Shown: positions 46,148 through 55,251, counted from the first letter of the stretch. The stretch: 64,000 bases of DNA from Syntrophus buswellii (GCF_046097065.1 NZ_CP175563.1:248001-312000); one strand, 5' to 3'. The notes: generated from the letters alone by a model not told the origin. A program made the numbers and translations.

Positions 46148-47302
46148 ATGCCGTCGGAACAGCAGAGCCGGAAGATCATTTCCGGGATCTCATCGAAGAC
46201 CGCTGGCGACGAAGGGGGTCGGACTTCATCAGATCTTCCCGGCCTTCATCAATCTTTCGTCCGGGGTTTTCTGCACACACCCATCGGCGCTGTTCCCGTC
46301 GTGGAAGCCGATCTTTCCCGCCGGGATCTGCTCGGCAGCCTCAAGGTCCGCTTTGGAATCGGCTGGAGGAACTACTCTCTTGATCCGGGCCTCTACGCCC
46401 TGGGCAGACCGGACGAAGCGTCGCCGGTGGTGGTTTCGGCAAACGATAAAGCGAGCTTTGACCGTCTGCGGGAGGCCCTTTCCGGCAGGTCCGCCTGGAT
46501 TCTCGTTCTCGACACGCAAGGGGTAAATGTCTGGTGTGCCGCCGCGAAAGGGGATTTCGGGACGGAGGAGCTGGTCCTTCGCCTGCAGTCCAGCGGGCTG
46601 GGAAAGGTGGTGAAGCATCGGCGGCTGATCCTGCCGCAGCTTGCAGCCTCGGGAGTGGCCGCCCAAGAGGTTCGAAGCCGGACCGGCTTTACCGTTTCCT
46701 ATGGCCCGGTGGAGGCCTGCGACCTTCCCGCATACCTGGATGCCGGGATGAAGGCGACGGAGGCCATGCGGAGAAAGACCTTTCCCCTCCGGGAGCGGAT
46801 CGCCCTTATTCCCATGGAATGGATTTCCAGCCTGAAGCTTTTGATTCCGCTCTGTCTTTTTTTCCTGCTTGCCGCCGGGATAGACGCAGAATCCGGATGG
46901 AAGACGGCTCTTGCCTTCGATTCAGGACTCTTCATGGTCTATGCCCTGCTGGGGGCATTTTTTTCCGGGACGACGGTCACTCCGGCGCTTTTCCCGTGGC
47001 TGCCGGGCCGGACGTTTGCCGCCAAGGGGCTGTGTCCCGCCTGGATCATCGTCCTGTTTCTGCTCAATGCCCGGCTGACCTCCCCCCTATCTCTGCCGAG
47101 GGTTCTGGAGTCTTTTTCCGTCCTCTTTCTTGTGCCCGCCGTTTCCTCCTTCCTGGCCATGCGATTTACCGGTTCTGCGCTCATTACCTCCCTGTCCGGG
47201 GTGCGCAGGGAAATGCGCCTGGCTCTTCCCCTGCAGATCGCCGGAGGGCTGGCGGGTCTGGCGCTCTGGATTGCCGCGAAGACGCTCCGGATTCTTTGGT
47301 GA
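46148..47302 (+). CDS. HgcA-like corrinoid protein with altered cap-helix motif (paralogue)
   Basis: 384 residues from the ATG at 46148 (GGGAGTCATGTT before it). Its whole length aligns with HgcA at 33480: SFVRGFLHTPIGAVPVVEAD, PGLYALGRPDE, the cap-helix NVWCAAAKGDFGTEEL (Cys130), HRRLILPQLAASGVA and five C-terminal membrane helices. The motif reads N-V-W-C-A-A-A-K, with Ala in place of the Gly that HgcA needs, and there is no C-U site in the N-terminus. The cobalt-binding Cys is kept. It may bind a corrinoid for another methyl transfer, or be a diverging HgcA. Confidence 0.85.
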   Translation: MPSEQQSRKIISGISSKTAGDEGGRTSSDLPGLHQSFVRGFLHTPIGAVPVVEADLSRRDLLGSLKVRFGIGWRNYSLDPGLYALGRPDEASPVVVSANDKASFDRLREALSGRSAWILVLDTQGVNVWCAAAKGDFGTEELVLRLQSSGLGKVVKHRRLILPQLAASGVAAQEVRSRTGFTVSYGPVEACDLPAYLDAGMKATEAMRRKTFPLRERIALIPMEWISSLKLLIPLCLFFLLAAGIDAESGWKTALAFDSGLFMVYALLGAFFSGTTVTPALFPWLPGRTFAAKGLCPAWIIVLFLLNARLTSPLSLPRVLESFSVLFLVPAVSSFLAMRFTGSALITSLSGVRREMRLALPLQIAGGLAGLALWIAAKTLRILW

Positions 47303-47341
47303 GGAATGTCAAGCAGCCGACAGGAGTGTTGAAAAAGCACG

Positions 47342-47467
47342 ATGGAAACGCTGCTCTGCTTGGAACATGTTGTAACTCTGCAGCTGGACGGGGAAAAGTG
47401 CATCGGCTGCGGCATGTGTCTGGAGGCCTGTCCCCGCCGGGTCCTGCTCTGGGCGACAGATGAGTAG
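47342..47467 (+). CDS. Truncated HgcB-like ferredoxin fragment
   Basis: 41 residues. It contains DGEKCIGCGMCLEACPRRVL, which aligns with HgcB DTEKCVGCGRCLEVCPHQVF, then stops at TAG. Only one 4Fe-4S motif is present: the second cluster, the central Cys and the C-terminal Cys pair are all missing. It lies 39 bases after the hgcA-like gene, exactly where hgcB would be. It could be a small one-cluster ferredoxin or a gene truncated by an early stop; the bases after the stop do not read as HgcB. Confidence 0.6.
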   Translation: METLLCLEHVVTLQLDGEKCIGCGMCLEACPRRVLLWATDE

Positions 47468-47473
47468 CACCCC

Positions 47474-47806
47474 ATGCAGATGCTCATCAAAGTGGTCATC
47501 AGTGTGTCCGTTATTGTCCTGGCGACTGCCCTTGCCAGGAGGTTTCCTCTGCTGGCGGGCCTGATCGGCGTCATGCCGTTGACGGGTGCCCTTGTTCTGG
47601 TCTGGGTCTATCTTGAGAACGGGGGCGATCCACAGATCATGCAGAGCTTTGCCAAGGGGGCATTCTGGGGCATCCTGCCGACCCTGCTGTTCTTTTTTGT
47701 GGCCTTTCTGTGTTTGAAAAAAGGGTGTTCACTGCCGGAGGTCCTAGCCGCGGGTTTTGCCGCCTGGACCGCAGCTGCCTTCCTGCACCAGTGGCTGCTG
47801 AAATAA
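47474..47806 (+). CDS. Small membrane protein (DUF3147-like)
   Basis: 110 residues with four hydrophobic helices: VVISVSVIVLATALARRFP, LLAGLIGVMPLTGALVLVWV, GILPTLLFFFVAFL, and a C-terminal helix. Resembles DUF3147 integral membrane proteins of unknown function. It begins six bases after the HgcB-like fragment, so it is probably in the same transcript. Confidence 0.7.
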   Translation: MQMLIKVVISVSVIVLATALARRFPLLAGLIGVMPLTGALVLVWVYLENGGDPQIMQSFAKGAFWGILPTLLFFFVAFLCLKKGCSLPEVLAAGFAAWTAAAFLHQWLLK

Positions 47807-47887
47807 GAGCAGCGGCTTCAGGAACATCGTGTAAGGATCGCCCTGGCAGTCCCCTTGGAATCTTTCTGGAAGAAAGGAGATCGCGTG

Positions 47888-48430
47888 ATGAAGAGAAAAA
47901 CGAAGGATCGAGGCTGGAGCCCTTACCTCGCCGGGGCCCTTCTGGGGCTCCTGGCCGTCGTCTCCGTATGGGCGACGACCGCTCTGCTGGGGAAGAGCAC
48001 CTATCTGGGAGCATCAACGACATTCGTCCGTGCCGCCGGCCTTTTGGAGCGGACGGTTGCCGGAGAGCACGTGGCGGCGAACGAGTACTTCAAGAAGGAA
48101 AAGGTGCGTGTCGATTGGCAATTCATGCTGGTATGCGGCATTTTCCTGGGAGCGCTGGTCTCGTCCCTCTCCGACAGGAGCTTTAAACTGGAAGGTGTTC
48201 CCCCCGTGTGGAAAAAGCGCTTCGGGCCGTCCGTCGGAAAAAGGGCGGCCGGAGCCTTCCTCGGAGGCATTGTCGCCATGGTAGGCGCCCGGATGGCGGA
48301 CGGCTGCCCCAGCGGCCATGGCCTCAGCGGCATGATGCAGCTGTCGGGAAGTGCCTTTGTGGCGCTGGCGATGTTTTTCTGCGTGGGTGTCATTGTTGCG
48401 GCCATTTTCTATGGAAGGAGGGCGTCATGA
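47888..48430 (+). CDS. YeeE/YedE family transporter, first half
   Basis: 180 residues from the ATG at 47888 (AAGGAGATCGCGTG before it). About four membrane helices and the family motif ADGCPSGHGLSGMMQLS with its Cys. YeeE/YedE (DUF395) proteins import thiosulfate or other sulfur compounds; here the two halves are separate genes. It overlaps the next gene by four bases (ATGA), so the two products probably form one transporter. Confidence 0.85.
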   Translation: MKRKTKDRGWSPYLAGALLGLLAVVSVWATTALLGKSTYLGASTTFVRAAGLLERTVAGEHVAANEYFKKEKVRVDWQFMLVCGIFLGALVSSLSDRSFKLEGVPPVWKKRFGPSVGKRAAGAFLGGIVAMVGARMADGCPSGHGLSGMMQLSGSAFVALAMFFCVGVIVAAIFYGRRAS

Positions 48431-48957
48431 GCACGGAACAGATACTGGGCCTGATGACGGGTGTGGCCTTCGGGTTTCTTCTGCAGAAAGGTCGCGTGCT
48501 GCGATTCGAGAAGCAGCTCGGCGCCCTGATGCTCAGGGACATGACCATCTTCAAATTCATGCTTTCGTCGATCCTCGTCGGCATGGTGGGGATTAACCTG
48601 CTATCCGACGCAGGAATCATCACCTTGAGCCATAAAGCCATGAATGTCGGCGCCGTGGTGGTGGGCGGCGCCCTGTTCGGAGCCGGCTGGGCCATCATGG
48701 GCTTCTGCCCCGGCACATCCGTCGGCGCACTGGGGGAAGGACGCTGGCATGCCCTGTTTGCCGCCTTGGGCATGGTGGCCGGGGCAGCTCTCTATGCAGA
48801 GCTCTATCCTTTTTTCAAATCCACCGTTCTGGCGTGGAAAAACTTCGGCAAGATCGGCCTGCCGGAAGTGACGGGCCTTTCGCCATGGGTCATCATCGCC
48901 CTGTTCTGGGCGGCCACGATTTCCCTGTTCGCCTGGTTCGAAAAGAAAGGGCTGTGA
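48427..48957 (+). CDS. YeeE/YedE family transporter, second half
   Basis: 176 residues with about five membrane helices and IMGFCPGTSVGALGEGRWHA, the second family motif with its Cys. It is translationally coupled to the first half. Sulfur uptake next to an HgcA-like gene may be chance, or may supply sulfur/thiols for its chemistry. Confidence 0.85.
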   Translation: MSTEQILGLMTGVAFGFLLQKGRVLRFEKQLGALMLRDMTIFKFMLSSILVGMVGINLLSDAGIITLSHKAMNVGAVVVGGALFGAGWAIMGFCPGTSVGALGEGRWHALFAALGMVAGAALYAELYPFFKSTVLAWKNFGKIGLPEVTGLSPWVIIALFWAATISLFAWFEKKGL

Positions 48958-49142
48958 AGGGCAACGGCGAGACAACGCGACGGAGATGTCGTATCGGCCG
49001 GGTTTGTTTGTAAGGAAAAGTACGGGGAAGCTCACGGTAATCGTTGGCCGGGAAGAGAGGGCCCTCTGAGAGGAAAACGCGTCTGATCCGGCGGGGAAAC
49101 CCCTGTCGGTCTTCAAGGAAAGTGCTGACGGGCTGAGGCTCT

Positions 49143-49502
49143 ATGAACATCAAGCTGAGAAGGGCTTATGAAGCCCCGCAGGAAGAAGACGGATTGCGGA
49201 TTCTTGTGGACCGGCTCTGGCCACGCGGCGTGTCCAGGAGTTCGGCTGGGATCGATCTGTGGCTCAAGGAAATCGCCCCCAGTGACGCTCTCCGGAAATG
49301 GTTCGGCCATGATCCGGAAAAATGGGCCGGGTTCCGCGACCGCTATGCCGGGGAACTCGACCATAAGCCCGAAGTCGTTGAAGAACTTCGGAAGAATGCC
49401 TGCCATGGCACGATCACGCTCGTGTATAGCGCCAAGGACACGGAGCACAACAATGCCGTTGTCCTGAAAGAATATCTGGAATCGGATCGGAACCAGCCCT
49501 GA
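49143..49502 (+). CDS. DUF488 family protein (YeaO-like)
   Basis: 119 residues: IKLRRAYEAPQEEDGLRILV, DRLWPRGVSRS and WFGHDPEKWAGFRDRYAGEL match the DUF488/YeaO family across its length. Function is not known. It begins 186 bases after the transporter pair. Confidence 0.85.
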   Translation: MNIKLRRAYEAPQEEDGLRILVDRLWPRGVSRSSAGIDLWLKEIAPSDALRKWFGHDPEKWAGFRDRYAGELDHKPEVVEELRKNACHGTITLVYSAKDTEHNNAVVLKEYLESDRNQP

Positions 49503-49538
49503 ACGCTGTCAGGCTCCAGGGAAAACAAGGAGGCGGCA

Positions 49539-50129
49539 ATGACACATCGGATCGATGAACTGATCGTCAAGATCAAGGAACTTGAAGAGGAAATGGAGAT
49601 TGAGTTCCAGAGGAAACGGGAAGATCTCCTGACCAGCATCGACAGGAAGCGCTTCCGCCTCAGTGAAGAGGTGGCCCTCCAGCAGCGCCGTTTCAGACAG
49701 GGCGTGGTCCGTTTCCTGATCGAAGCGCGGCTGCTCAACATCCTGACGGCTCCGTTGATCTACTCCGGCTTTCTCGTTTTCGTGCTGCTGGACCTGCTGA
49801 TTTTTGTGTACCAGGGCATCTGCTTTCCCGTGTACGGCATTCCCAAAGCGAAACGATCCGATTATCTCGTCTTTGACCGTGTGGATCTTCCCTATCTCAA
49901 CGCCATTGAGAAGTTCAACTGCTTCTACTGCTCCTATGCCAATGGCCTGGCTGCCTATTTCCGGGAGGTTGCCGCCCGCACGGAGCAGTACTGGTGTCCC
50001 ATCAAACATGCCCGCCGGATTATGGCCGCTCACGACCGCTATCCCCGATTTTTCGAGTACGGCGATGGCGAAAGCTACCGCAAGGGGCTGGAGCGGCTGC
50101 GCAAGGAATACGAGAAGCAGGGAATTTAA
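49539..50129 (+). CDS. Conserved hypothetical protein with coiled coil and membrane helix
   Basis: 196 residues. Residues 1-65 form a charged coiled coil (IDELIVKIKELEEEMEIEFQ), residues about 70-95 a membrane helix (LIYSGFLVFVLLDLLIFVYQ), and the rest a soluble domain with FNCFYCSYANGL and WCPIKHARR. Ribosome-binding site AAGGAGGCGGCA precedes the ATG. Family not recognised with certainty; possible cysteine-metal site in the C-terminal domain. Confidence 0.7.
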   Translation: MTHRIDELIVKIKELEEEMEIEFQRKREDLLTSIDRKRFRLSEEVALQQRRFRQGVVRFLIEARLLNILTAPLIYSGFLVFVLLDLLIFVYQGICFPVYGIPKAKRSDYLVFDRVDLPYLNAIEKFNCFYCSYANGLAAYFREVAARTEQYWCPIKHARRIMAAHDRYPRFFEYGDGESYRKGLERLRKEYEKQGI

Positions 50130-50198
50130 ACGGACTGTGCCGATGCCCGGCAGGGCGGCATCATCCGAAACCCCTGCATCCTCTATCTTTCCCGTTCC

Positions 50199-51701
50199 TT
50201 ATCCCCTGGACGGGAACAGGGCGTGGTGCGCGTCCCGAAAGCCGTCCTTGCCGGTGGCCAGCATCAGGGTGAGGGGCATGACCTTCCGGGCAAGAACGAG
50301 CATGTCGTTCACAAGCCGGCGGATGTCCCACTGGGCGTGAGCGTCGGCCCGCAGGCGGGCCATGTGGTAGAGCTCCCGGGCATTGACCTTGAGGAGGACC
50401 CGGCGGCGGTGTGCATTGGTGAGGATGTAGGCGGCGGCTTCCGGAGCCGTTGAGGCGATCCGCTGATAGACCGCTTCCGTCCGGGCAATGACTTCCCGGA
50501 AGGTTGGTTCCATGCCGGTTTCCACAATGGCGTCGGGAATCGTGACCCCGAGATCGGGATGGTAGTCCTGAACGGTAAGGGTGGCCATCCGGTGCCGTTT
50601 GAGCTGGGCGAAGCAGCTTGCCGAGAGGGTCAGCTCAAAGGTCAGGTCCGCATATTCAAACTCCCTCAGAACCGCATCATGCTCCGATAGGAAGCGGAGG
50701 GCCTCCTCCAGAAGGGCCGTTTTTTCGGTGGGGCTCATCCGGTGCACCAGGGTCCGGCATCGGTGGAGGGACAGGGACAACGAGGAATGAAGCAGCGCCG
50801 CCAGGATACGTTCATCGGCGTCCGGCGCGGCCTCGATCAGGCGGACGCCGCCCATTTGCCGGCCTTCTTCCCCGCCTTCACCAACCTGCGGATCTTCCCC
50901 GTCGGCATATCGGGCCGACAGGGCTCCGCCTGCCCTGCGCAGAGCCGGCCGGGTGTCCCGGTCAAAGGGGGTGGGGTCGGCGTAGCGGATGAGGGACGGC
51001 GCAACTTCAAAGGTCCTCTCGTAAAGCTGCCGGCTGATGGCCCGGCACTCCGTTAAGGGATGGGCGGCCAGCCGCCGCAGCATGAGTTCAAGATTCCGGG
51101 TGTTGAGGGTCATCCCCAGCTGAGCCTCCGTTGCCAGGGAAACGATGTAGCGGGCGTCCTCCTTGGCCCATCCCTCCAGGATGGCCCGGTTCGCGGGGAG
51201 GGCGGCCATTTCCGGATGCTTTTCCAGGACGTAAGGCAAAAGCTTTTCATACAGGGCGTGATAGAGGGCGTTCTGCTCCCCGATCATTTCCCGGAAGGCC
51301 TCTTCCAGCCCCGCCTGCCGGACCTCATCGGGAATCACGAAATCGTCAGCCAGCAGGATGTAGCGCTGGGATTTCTCTGTGTAGGAACAGAGGCGGCATT
51401 TTTCGATTTCCTCCGCCGCCAGCCGGGAAATACCCAGGATATCGATGTTGAAAACGGCGTGTTCGGCAATGGAGCTGTGTCCCAGACCGAAGACGATGGT
51501 CTGGTTGGACTGCCTGGCCTTTTCGACCGTCTCCCGGGCAACGGCCCGCAGCTCATCAACAGGCCGGGGATCGCGGCTTATGCGGGCATAGGCGGCGGAA
51601 AGGGTTTCAGGGGTCAGATTGCGCAGATCAGGCCGGGCAGCCTGCAGCTGCCGGATCGTTTCGTAATCCAGGTTATAGCCGGCCAGAAGAATCTTCATCA
51701 T
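50199..51701 (-). CDS. Two-domain ThyX-like protein (FAD-dependent thymidylate synthase family)
   Basis: 500 residues from the ATG at 51701 (GGAGCCTTTTC before it). The N-terminal half resembles ThyX: FGLGHSSIAEHAVFNIDILG and KCRLCSYTEKSQRYI, a variant of the ThyX RHRxxSxNExSxRY motif. The second half holds another related domain with the intact R-H-R form, QLKRHRMATLTVQDYHP. The signature is thus split and altered in the first half. Normal ThyX (about 220 residues) forms a tetramer methylating dUMP; here two domains are fused. It may be the cell's thymidylate synthase or a paralogue; no thyA is in the window. Confidence 0.75.
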   Translation of the reverse strand: MMKILLAGYNLDYETIRQLQAARPDLRNLTPETLSAAYARISRDPRPVDELRAVARETVEKARQSNQTIVFGLGHSSIAEHAVFNIDILGISRLAAEEIEKCRLCSYTEKSQRYILLADDFVIPDEVRQAGLEEAFREMIGEQNALYHALYEKLLPYVLEKHPEMAALPANRAILEGWAKEDARYIVSLATEAQLGMTLNTRNLELMLRRLAAHPLTECRAISRQLYERTFEVAPSLIRYADPTPFDRDTRPALRRAGGALSARYADGEDPQVGEGGEEGRQMGGVRLIEAAPDADERILAALLHSSLSLSLHRCRTLVHRMSPTEKTALLEEALRFLSEHDAVLREFEYADLTFELTLSASCFAQLKRHRMATLTVQDYHPDLGVTIPDAIVETGMEPTFREVIARTEAVYQRIASTAPEAAAYILTNAHRRRVLLKVNARELYHMARLRADAHAQWDIRRLVNDMLVLARKVMPLTLMLATGKDGFRDAHHALFPSRG

Positions 51702-51946
51702 GAAAAGGCTCCTAATTAGAAAAAACCCGGGCAGGATATCCATGTGCGCGGATTTAATCAAGGGGGGATTACGATCATTCCTCTCGAAGAATGGTCGGGA
51801 GGTTCTGCGCGATTTCCCATGTTCAAACGGCCGGTCTTGACGGCTGAATCCAGGGAAAACGGTTTGCGAATGATTCCGGCGCCGTCCCGCCCGTCGATCA
51901 AGCGCGGACCCTTCGGTGGGACCGGGCCGGCGGGATCGCTGCGCCG

Positions 51947-52792
51947 TCAGAGAATGCCGCGGAGCAGTTCGCTCATCTCAGGACAACGCAGATAGCCATA
52001 GATCTTGTGATAATTCTTTTTGCCGTCCGGTCCCTGGTAGTTGTTCAATATCAGGTCGTCTTCAACCCTGACGCCCCGGTCGTTGGCCTCATAATCATTC
52101 CGGAGGCGGGCATCAAAGGCGACAGGATCTCTCGGGTCAGACAAATTCACCCACCGCTTCACGACGCTGGGGGTGCGGAGAATGTTCCATTCTTTGGCGA
52201 TTCTCGCTGCAACCGTGGGAAGCCCGAGAGGGGAGCCGATCGTGACGAAATTATCGACTCGATACGTCATATCGGTGTCTCCAAGCTCTCTGAGGGCATC
52301 ATACGCAATGATGGATCCCATCGAGTGCGCAATGAGGGTGATTCGCCGGTTCTTGCTGCCGTCGATGGCATCTTTCACCAATCCCCTCAGCTCGGTGCGG
52401 TTTTCATGGCTGCTGTAATACAGGCCAAGGTCCGTCAGCTTCCTGTTCAGCACGGCCTCGGTAACCAGGCCGAACCCGAACCACTCCTTGGCCTTCTGGA
52501 TCATGTCGCCCGGAACATCAGAGACATATCCTCTGAGTTGGTCCATAAAGCCGTCCCGGTATTTCTTGATCGGTTGGTCTGAAGGGGTCGCGACATAGGG
52601 TTCGGGATCGGGGCTTACCGGATCGGGGTAATTAAGATGCGCCCAATGGACCGGGATATAGTCGATGGTCTGGATGTCGAGGGAGCAGTTTCTTTTTAAT
52701 CCTTCCCGGATCGCCGCGATCCAATCCTGGGCGTGTTTCTCCCGGGGCGGCTTGTTTGCGAGTCCATGAACACCGATAATGACATAAGACAT
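51947..52792 (-). CDS. Alpha/beta-hydrolase (lipase/PGAP1-like fold)
   Basis: 281 residues. Starts SYVIIGVHGLANKPPREKHA (oxyanion-hole His-Gly). The nucleophile elbow is TLIAHSMGSIIAYDAL (GxSxG variant AHSMGS), and NLSDPRDPVAF may hold the acid residue. No signal peptide. Substrate unknown, possibly a lipid or ester. Confidence 0.8.
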   Translation of the reverse strand: MSYVIIGVHGLANKPPREKHAQDWIAAIREGLKRNCSLDIQTIDYIPVHWAHLNYPDPVSPDPEPYVATPSDQPIKKYRDGFMDQLRGYVSDVPGDMIQKAKEWFGFGLVTEAVLNRKLTDLGLYYSSHENRTELRGLVKDAIDGSKNRRITLIAHSMGSIIAYDALRELGDTDMTYRVDNFVTIGSPLGLPTVAARIAKEWNILRTPSVVKRWVNLSDPRDPVAFDARLRNDYEANDRGVRVEDDLILNNYQGPDGKKNYHKIYGYLRCPEMSELLRGIL

Positions 52793-52995
52793 GATCAGTC
52801 TCCTTTCTCATTTTTTTGGAGGATGACGTGCCCTCGGGGCAAAGCAATGATCCAGGAAAAAATCTTGTCTGAATGGCACGGTGAAGTCAAGAAGAAATGG
52901 TTCATTAAGCAATATCATATTCAGAAGTTGACTCATCTTTCGCTGTGAGGATCCCTGACCTGGATGAAGAAGATCAACCGGCTGGAAGATTTTTC

Positions 52996-53022
52996 TTGAC
53001 AATAGAACGGTCGTTCTATAAT
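52996..53022 (+). promoter_or_regulatory. lexA promoter with SOS-box operator
   Basis: TTGACA (52996-53001) and TATAAT (53017-53022) frame a perfect 8-bp inverted repeat, ATAGAACG-GT-CGTTCTAT (53002-53019). Its core is GAAC-N4-GTTC, the Gram-positive-type SOS box. The -35/-10 spacing is 15 bases. Confidence 0.8.
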
Positions 53023-53030
53023 AGTGAGTC

Positions 53031-53618
53031 ATGAAAGAAAAACGAACCGTTCAGAGCGTGAAACAACAGATTGCCGCGTTCTTCCGCGAGAGCAGGCGGA
53101 TGCCGACCTATGAGGAGATGGTGGCGCTCCTCGGCGTAAAGTCGAAAAGCGTTGTGCATTTCTGGGTGGGCAAACTCATCGAGGCGGAGATCCTGGAGCG
53201 GGATTCAAAGGGGCGTCTTGCCTGGAAGCAGCGGCCCTTTTCCATCCCCCTGGTCGGAGAGGTCGCCGCCGGTTTTCCCTCTCCGGAAGAAGAGGAGCTG
53301 AGGGATATCCTCTCCCTGGATGAATACCTGGTGTCCAGGCCCGAAGCAAGTTTTCTGCTGCAGGTATCCGGCGATTCCATGATCGGGGAGGGGATTATGC
53401 CGGGGGACCTCGTGATTGTGGAAAAGGGCCGGGAGCCGAAAAACGGCGACGTGGTGATTGCCGAAGTGGACGACGAGTGGACCATGAAAACCTTTCGAAA
53501 AGAAAAGGGCGAGGTCTATCTTGAGGCGGCCAATCCGAACTACCCGCTCATCCGGCCTCGGCAGGAACTGAAGCTGGCCGGGGTGGTCACGGCCGTCGTC
53601 CGGAAATACCATACCTAG
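53031..53618 (+). CDS. lexA: LexA-family repressor
   Basis: 195 residues. The N-terminal winged helix includes MPTYEEMVALLGVKSKSVVH. The C-terminal S24 domain has the cleavage region (GEVAAGFPSPEEE, Ala-Gly), the catalytic Ser in VSGDSMIGEGI and the Lys in WTMKTFRKE. It represses DNA-damage genes and is inactivated by RecA-stimulated self-cleavage. A GAAC-N4-GTTC operator covers its own promoter. The small membrane protein gene follows. Confidence 0.9.
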   Translation: MKEKRTVQSVKQQIAAFFRESRRMPTYEEMVALLGVKSKSVVHFWVGKLIEAEILERDSKGRLAWKQRPFSIPLVGEVAAGFPSPEEEELRDILSLDEYLVSRPEASFLLQVSGDSMIGEGIMPGDLVIVEKGREPKNGDVVIAEVDDEWTMKTFRKEKGEVYLEAANPNYPLIRPRQELKLAGVVTAVVRKYHT

Positions 53619-53675
53619 GGCGGGACTGAGATAACAGACAGAAAACCTGATTTTTCATGTGACAGGAGGGTAGAG

Positions 53676-53903
53676 ATGAGAACAATGACCGCAGGAAACG
53701 CCGGATATTTGAGCGGAAGAAATGCCGTGGCCCGGTGCCCCTTTGACCTTGGAAGGCAGCTCCGCCGCTTTCAGCGCTATGTCGAGACTTCCGATTGGGA
53801 CGAGCAGCTGATCCGATTTGCAGCCCGCTATGACAGGGCCCTCGTATACGTCGTGGCCGGATTGGCTCTTGCCGCCGCTTTCTCCCTGTCACAATCCCTT
53901 TGA
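53676..53903 (+). CDS. Small membrane protein downstream of lexA
   Basis: 75 residues with the ribosome-binding site GGAGGGTAGAG. Basic N-terminal region (RQLRRFQRYVETSDWDEQLI) and a C-terminal membrane helix (ALVYVVAGLALAAAFSLS). Family not recognised. Its place after lexA suggests possible SOS control; small SOS-induced membrane proteins of other bacteria (for example YneA) block cell division, but nothing here proves that. Confidence 0.55.
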   Translation: MRTMTAGNAGYLSGRNAVARCPFDLGRQLRRFQRYVETSDWDEQLIRFAARYDRALVYVVAGLALAAAFSLSQSL

Positions 53904-54138
53904 TGTTTCCAGTTTCAGCGGCCGATGCCGCGATACTGAAAACCGGCACAACGCCGAGGCGGATGCACGGCGTTGCGTCGGATGCGGCACGAAATCCAGT
54001 CGCCGCTTCTCTTTCCTTCCCGCCTTCGTGAGGCCCCCGTTCTCCATAAGATATCCGGGAATTTAAATAATGGCCCCGGAAAACCTTTAATGATAGAATG
54101 GCCGATCTTTGCCGCACTCAGGAGCTTTGGTCCGGTTC

Positions 54139-55251
54139 ATGTCTCTCGTTATGATTCGAAAATCCTCGTACCGGTACGAAACGTTGCAGCCTTTGGTATT
54201 CGCCATGCTGGATCGTTTCGGAGGACGGAACCTCTCCGCCCGGAGCCGGGTGCTGATCAAGCCCAATCTGATGACCTACGCCGCCCCTGAACAGGCCCTC
54301 TTGACGCATCCTCTGGTCATCAAGGCCGTTGCGCAATACGTCCTGGAGCGGGGCGCCCGCCCCCTCATCGCCGACAGTCCGGCGCTGGGTTCCTTCGGCA
54401 GGATTCTTCAGGAAAGCGGCATTTCGGAAGCCCTGGCCCCGCTGAACGTGGAATGCCGCCCCTTTCAGGAATCCCTGAAAATCGACATCGGCCCGCCCTT
54501 CGGATTCATCGACATCGCCAGGGAAGCGATCGAGTCGGATTTTATCATCAATCTCCCCAAGCTTAAAACCCACCGCCAGATGATCCTCACGCTGGGCGTC
54601 AAGAATCTCTTTGGGTGCATCGTAGGATACCGCAAACCGGAATGGCACATGAGGACAGGGGTCAATCATCCCCTCTTCGCCCGGCTGCTGGTCCAGATTT
54701 ACCAGCGGATTTCTCCTGCCGTTACAATCCTCGACGGGATTCTGGCCCTGGAGGGGGAAGGGCCTGGAAAACGGGGAGTTCCGAAGGAGATCGGCCTGCT
54801 GATCGGAAGTGACAATGCCCTGGCCATCGACAGAACGGTTTGCCGAATCCTGGAACTGGAGCCGGAGGCAATCCCCGTCCTGAAAACCGCCGGTGAAAGG
54901 GGGCTTCTGGAAGAGCCGCTTTCCATCGACGGCCAGCTGGAGCCTGTCAGGTCTTTTGAGCTACCCCGGTCCGTGCCGTCTCTGCTCTACGGCCCCCGGA
55001 TCCTGCAGCGCTTTCTCAGGCTCTACTTCCTTCCCAGGCCCGTTGCCGAACTGGATCGCTGCCGGCATTGCGGGGCCTGCTGGGACATCTGCCCGGCGAA
55101 AGCCATCAACGGAAGCGTTCGGCCCCTGAAATTCATCTACGACCAATGCATCCGCTGCTTCTGCTGCATCGAAGTCTGTCCCCACGGCGCTCTCCACACG
55201 GTGGACCCCATGCCGGCCCGCCTGGTTCGAATGCTTCTGGCCCGCCGGTGA
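54139..55251 (+). CDS. DUF362 iron-sulfur protein
   Basis: 370 residues from the ATG at 54139; a TTG start at 54109 is also possible. Residues about 1-300 form a DUF362 domain: VLIKPNLMTYAAPEQALLTH and DFIINLPKLKTHRQM. Two 4Fe-4S motifs close the protein: CRHCGACWDICP and CIRCFCCIEVCP. Proteins of this type are thought to be cytosolic redox proteins whose partner is unknown. Confidence 0.85.
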   Translation: MSLVMIRKSSYRYETLQPLVFAMLDRFGGRNLSARSRVLIKPNLMTYAAPEQALLTHPLVIKAVAQYVLERGARPLIADSPALGSFGRILQESGISEALAPLNVECRPFQESLKIDIGPPFGFIDIAREAIESDFIINLPKLKTHRQMILTLGVKNLFGCIVGYRKPEWHMRTGVNHPLFARLLVQIYQRISPAVTILDGILALEGEGPGKRGVPKEIGLLIGSDNALAIDRTVCRILELEPEAIPVLKTAGERGLLEEPLSIDGQLEPVRSFELPRSVPSLLYGPRILQRFLRLYFLPRPVAELDRCRHCGACWDICPAKAINGSVRPLKFIYDQCIRCFCCIEVCPHGALHTVDPMPARLVRMLLARR

